Below, in pieces: positions 61,154 through 64,000 of a stretch of 64,000 nucleotides of DNA; the stretch's first letter is position 1; each line of letters opens with the position of its first letter. The DNA is from Acidovorax sp. A1169 (GTDB lineage Bacteria; Pseudomonadota; Gammaproteobacteria; Burkholderiales; Burkholderiaceae_C). The stretch covers positions 62,001-126,000 of the forward strand of contig NZ_JAUZDX010000017.1 in assembly GCF_030704685.1 (NCBI RefSeq), given 5' to 3'. The translations under genes and the position numbers were made by a program. The notes under the pieces are model-generated. The model searched no databases. It was not told the DNA's origin and saw nothing but the letters and a program-made list of their open reading frames with translations.

Positions 61154-61642
61154 GTGTACCCATTGCCAGAACCATTTGCCCTGAGGGACAGGACCGAGGC
61201 GGACCATGCCTTCCTGCAGGCGCTGTACCTCTCCACCCGCGAAGACCTGCAGCAGGCCCTGCCGGACCCCGCGCTGCTGCAGCAGCTGGTGGCCATGCAG
61301 CAGACCGCGCAGGAAACCGGGTTCCGCTACCGGTTTCCCCAGGCCCGCCAGCTCCTGCTGCTGCGCTCGGGCCTGCCCATCGGCCGTGTGGTGGTGGACA
61401 CAGGGCAGCATGCCCTGCGCCTGGTGGACATCGCCATCACCCCGCAAGCCCGCCGCAGCGGCGCTGCCACCGCCGTGCTGGCGGCCTTGCAGGCCCATGC
61501 CTTGGCACAGGGGCTGCCGCTGTGCCTGGCCGTGGCCCACACCAACCACGCAGCGCAAAGCCTGTACCGCAAGCGGGGATTCGCCACCGCATCCGAAGAC
61601 GATTTGCTCGCGCAGATGGTCTGGCAGGGGGCACCTGCATGA
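61154..61642 (+). CDS. GNAT-family N-acetyltransferase
   Basis: A 162-residue GNAT: VDIAITPQARRSGAATAVLA is the acetyl-CoA-binding QxxGxG/A-like loop, LCLAVAHTNHAAQSLYRKRGF the C-terminal part. The start is not certain: GTG at 61154 or TTG at 61163. The stop overlaps the start of the next gene (ATGA). Its role is presumably tied to the hydroxylase and sulfotransferase that follow in the same operon. Confidence 0.82.
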   Translation: MYPLPEPFALRDRTEADHAFLQALYLSTREDLQQALPDPALLQQLVAMQQTAQETGFRYRFPQARQLLLLRSGLPIGRVVVDTGQHALRLVDIAITPQARRSGAATAVLAALQAHALAQGLPLCLAVAHTNHAAQSLYRKRGFATASEDDLLAQMVWQGAPA

Positions 61643-62376
61643 CTGCCGCCATGGAACCCACCCGCTACCTGAAGCTGCCCATTGCCTTCGACCTGGCCCG
61701 GTTGCAGGAAGATCTGCGGCGCATCGCCCCTGCGGACTGGATCGGCCACTTCAACACCTCGGCCTACGAAAAAGGCTGGGGCTGCGTCCCGCTGCGCTCC
61801 GTCGACGGCCGCACGGACCACATCATGCCGGTGAATGGCGGCCGCTTCGAGGACACCCCCATCCTCGCCCGCTGTCCGTACTTCCGGCAGGCCATCGACC
61901 ATTTCCAGTGCGAGAAGACCTCCGTGCGCCTGATGGGGCTGGAGGCCGCAGCGGTGATCCATGAGCACCGTGACGAAGGCGGCGCCCTGGAGGACGGCCT
62001 GACCCGCCTGCACATTCCCCTGCAGACCTCCCCGCTGGCCACCTTCCGCATCGACGGGGAAGAAGTCCATTTCTCGGCGGGCCATGCCTGGTACCTCAAT
62101 GCCGCCTGCCTGCATGGCGCCGAAAACCGCAGCCCGCAGGCCCGCATCCACCTCATGATCGACTGCGTGACCAACCCGTGGCTCACGCAGCTGTTCCATG
62201 CAGCTGGCGGGGTCCTGCGCGAAAGCCCGCCGTATGGCGATGCCAACATCGATGACGGCAACGTGCTACAGGTGATTGCCGGGCTGCGCGCCAGCGGCCA
62301 TGCCGCCGGTGTGCAACTGGCCACCCGATTGCAGGAAACCCATGCTCGCAGAACAGGCACTGCTGCGCGGCCGTGA
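61639..62376 (+). CDS. Aspartyl/asparaginyl beta-hydroxylase-like enzyme
   Basis: A 245-residue Fe(II)/2-oxoglutarate dioxygenase of the cupin fold. The iron triad is H110-x-D112 (VIHEHRDEGG) and H159 (AACLHGAEN), with RIHLMID as the likely 2-oxoglutarate Arg. It resembles the aspartyl/asparaginyl beta-hydroxylase domain, which hydroxylates Asp/Asn in proteins or peptides. The start overlaps the GNAT stop by four bases, and the end overlaps the sulfotransferase gene by 35 nt, so the three are tightly coupled. The substrate may be the tail-collar protein or another partner; this is inference. Confidence 0.85.
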   Translation: MTAAMEPTRYLKLPIAFDLARLQEDLRRIAPADWIGHFNTSAYEKGWGCVPLRSVDGRTDHIMPVNGGRFEDTPILARCPYFRQAIDHFQCEKTSVRLMGLEAAAVIHEHRDEGGALEDGLTRLHIPLQTSPLATFRIDGEEVHFSAGHAWYLNAACLHGAENRSPQARIHLMIDCVTNPWLTQLFHAAGGVLRESPPYGDANIDDGNVLQVIAGLRASGHAAGVQLATRLQETHARRTGTAARP

Positions 62377-63355
62377 GGTGGGCCCGGCCGAGAGGCAGTC
62401 GCTGCACGGCTGGTTCCCGGTGAGCCTGCAGCACGACCCGGCCACGGTCTGGTGGCGCTTTCTGGGTGGCCAGCGGTTCACGGCCCCCTTCTTTGAAGAC
62501 AGCCTGGCCTCGCAGGCCGTGCAGGACCGCAGGGTCTGCACCACCCCCCTGTCCGCGCTGGACGATCTGCCCGAGAGCGTGCCGCCGGCAGCCTTCATCT
62601 TCCACGTCTCGCGCTGCGGCTCCACGCTGCTCACGCAGGCACTGGCCACCTTGCCGCAGTGCATCGTGATGTCGGAGCCCCCGGCGCTCGACGCCTTCTT
62701 CCGGCTGCACCACCGGCACCCGGAGCACAGCGGCGGCACGCACACGCTGAGGCGGTTGGTGGCGGCCCTGGGGCAAAAGCGCCACCCGGCCGAGCGGCAC
62801 CTGGTCATCAAGTTCGACTGCTGGCACCTGCCCTGGATTCCCTTCGTGCAGGCGGCTTTTCCAGGCACTCCCATCGTGTTCCTGTACCGCGAGCCCAGCG
62901 AAGTGCTCGCCTCCCACCGCCGCCAGCGCGGCCGGCAGATGGTGCCGGGGCTGATCGATCTGTCGCGGTTGGCGGACCTGGTGCAGCGGCCCGGCGCTCT
63001 GGAACTGGCGCCCGGAGACCTGGACGGCCATGCGACACGGGTGCTCGAAAGCCTGTACCGCTGCGGGCTGGAGATGTCAGCCGCCTCGGACCTGGTGCTG
63101 ATGGACTATGGGCAGCTTCCCCACGTGATCTGGAACGGGCTGCTGGACATCCTGGGGATGGAGTGCACCCCCACTGAACTGGCCACGCTGCAGGCGCGCT
63201 CAGGCTTTCACTCCAAACATTCGGGCAGCCGGTTCCAGGGAGACCCTGCGCAAGCGAGCGCCGCACCGAGCCCGCCCACACCCGAGCGCCTGGACGAGGC
63301 GACCAGGTGCTACCAGCAACTGGAGCAATGGCGACTGGCGCGCAGCCCGGGCTGA
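62342..63355 (+). CDS. P-loop sulfotransferase
   Basis: A 337-residue sulfotransferase. The PAPS 5'-phosphosulfate loop is FIFHVSRCGSTLLTQAL (about 86-102) and the 3'-phosphate motif lies in FLYREPSEVLASHRR (about 180). Sulfotransferases move sulfate from PAPS to hydroxyl or amino groups. AGGA is 6 nt before the ATG at 62342, which lies inside the hydroxylase gene. Together with that enzyme, hydroxylation followed by O-sulfation of the same target is an attractive but untested reading. It converges with the tail-collar gene at 63381. Confidence 0.88.
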   Translation: MLAEQALLRGREVGPAERQSLHGWFPVSLQHDPATVWWRFLGGQRFTAPFFEDSLASQAVQDRRVCTTPLSALDDLPESVPPAAFIFHVSRCGSTLLTQALATLPQCIVMSEPPALDAFFRLHHRHPEHSGGTHTLRRLVAALGQKRHPAERHLVIKFDCWHLPWIPFVQAAFPGTPIVFLYREPSEVLASHRRQRGRQMVPGLIDLSRLADLVQRPGALELAPGDLDGHATRVLESLYRCGLEMSAASDLVLMDYGQLPHVIWNGLLDILGMECTPTELATLQARSGFHSKHSGSRFQGDPAQASAAPSPPTPERLDEATRCYQQLEQWRLARSPG

Positions 63356-63380
63356 ATGCCAGGCCTGGCGCCGACCGTCC

Positions 63381-64000
63381 TCAGTTGCGGGACGGGAAGA
63401 TGCCTTCCACGCAGATGATGTAGTTGAGACCCAGGTAAGGCTGCATGATGGATGCCGTTGCGCTCGTCTGCACGGGTGCCTGCAGCGCCTGGCCGCCCCC
63501 CGTAGAGCCCACGGTCACAGCGCCCGTCTCGGCCGCTGTGCTGACGCCACCCAGGTTGACCGGCCCGGTCACAGTAGGGCAGTAAATGGAGGCACTGCCG
63601 GGGCCGCCGGGCGACGCACTCAGGTAGGAGCCATTGGCCGGAGAGGTGCTGGTACCGGTCGTGCCGGTGGATGCCTGCAAGGTGGTTTTGATCGCTGTCG
63701 GATTCACGGTGGCCGTATGGTCGTGGGCAGGCAGATTGGCAATGGCCAACGTCACCGTCGCCGCGCCGGTGGCAATTACGGTGACATTGTTGGTTCCCGC
63801 CTTTTCGCCCTGGGCGACGGTGGCAATGCCCGGTCCGGGGCCCTGGGAGCCGACAGGAACCCTCCCCCGCAGATCCGGCAAGCCAAAGGTGTTCTGACCA
63901 TCACCGCCATACATCGTCCCCAGCAGTGCAAACAGCGCGGAATTCTGGGCAATGGGCACCGTTTGGCCATTGCAGAACATCCAGCCGCGCGGCGCGTATT
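63381..64000 (-). CDS. Phage tail-collar domain protein (MdpB-like), 5' end beyond the window
   Basis: A partial gene: about 206 codons are present and the N-terminal part lies off the right edge. The sequence shows the tail-collar domain: WMFCNGQTVPIAQNSALFAL, GGDGQNTFGLPDLRGRVPVG, then a Thr/Ser/Gly-rich region and a final QPYLGLNYIICVEGIFP motif, typical of microcystin-dependent-protein-like tail collar proteins. Such proteins decorate tail-like particles or the cell surface. The Thr/Ser/Asn-rich variable part would be a plausible substrate for the neighbouring enzymes. Confidence 0.9.
   Translation of the reverse strand, partial: YAPRGWMFCNGQTVPIAQNSALFALLGTMYGGDGQNTFGLPDLRGRVPVGSQGPGPGIATVAQGEKAGTNNVTVIATGAATVTLAIANLPAHDHTATVNPTAIKTTLQASTGTTGTSTSPANGSYLSASPGGPGSASIYCPTVTGPVNLGGVSTAAETGAVTVGSTGGGQALQAPVQTSATASIMQPYLGLNYIICVEGIFPSRN

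Noticed and set aside
1-64000. tRNA, rRNA, transposase or integrase genes
   Set aside because: None of the expected conserved stretches was seen on either strand; absence was judged by eye, not by a dedicated search.

Overview
The window reads as a chromosomal segment of a high-GC betaproteobacterium of the Comamonadaceae, most like Acidovorax. The support is the strong G/C bias at third codon positions, the gene content and protein sequences (metX-metW, kdsD-kdsC-lptC, lptD-surA-rsmA), and the typical Comamonadaceae intergenic hairpins. I see no rRNA, tRNA, CRISPR array, transposase or integrase. Gene calls rest on reading protein motifs by eye; no database search was run.

Layout. 1-6000 (minus strand): a bufferin-type metallophore precursor with a candidate ECF promoter, a Nudix hydrolase, an acetyltransferase, riboflavin synthase, an exported phytase-type esterase, an L,D-transpeptidase and a Tat-type flavoprotein. 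6044-10821: an HD-GYP response regulator overlapping a large MHYT-PAS hybrid histidine kinase. 10944-18884: a membrane aminopropyltransferase, an unknown membrane protein, a Fur-type siderophore receptor, then DUF350, DUF4178 and SPFH/SHOCT membrane-stress proteins. 19070-28363: a DUF2061 protein behind a very good Fur box, apt, a GGDEF-EAL protein, a Kef antiporter, kdsD-kdsC-lptC and an SDR. 28455-32642: two glycine-rich RRM proteins with a shared leader, a Mn-type (yybP-ykoY) riboswitch before a GDT1/UPF0016 exporter, and a SAM-II-like riboswitch plus terminator before metX-metW.

32716-49840: a phosphodiesterase, a MerR/hydroxypyruvate isomerase pair, a chemoreceptor, two diguanylate cyclases, two M20 peptidases, a lipase, YidB, a LysR regulator, an MFS permease, hemolysin III and a divergent YedK/HMCES protein. 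49966-56792: rsmE, a sugar kinase resembling amgK, lptD, surA and rsmA. 56871-58147 looks like an accessory insertion carrying a secreted RNase Sa-type nuclease and barstar. maeB follows.

The right end (60745-64000) holds a compact, unusual set: DUF6916, a GNAT, an aspartyl/asparaginyl beta-hydroxylase-like enzyme and a P-loop sulfotransferase translated as overlapping genes, facing a phage tail-collar protein that runs off the window. This set and the polyamine/SPFH/DUF4178/DUF350 neighbourhood are the best candidates for poorly described systems. Outer-envelope construction (LPS precursors, LPS transport, OMP folding) and c-di-GMP signalling (five proteins or domains) are the main functional themes of the rest.
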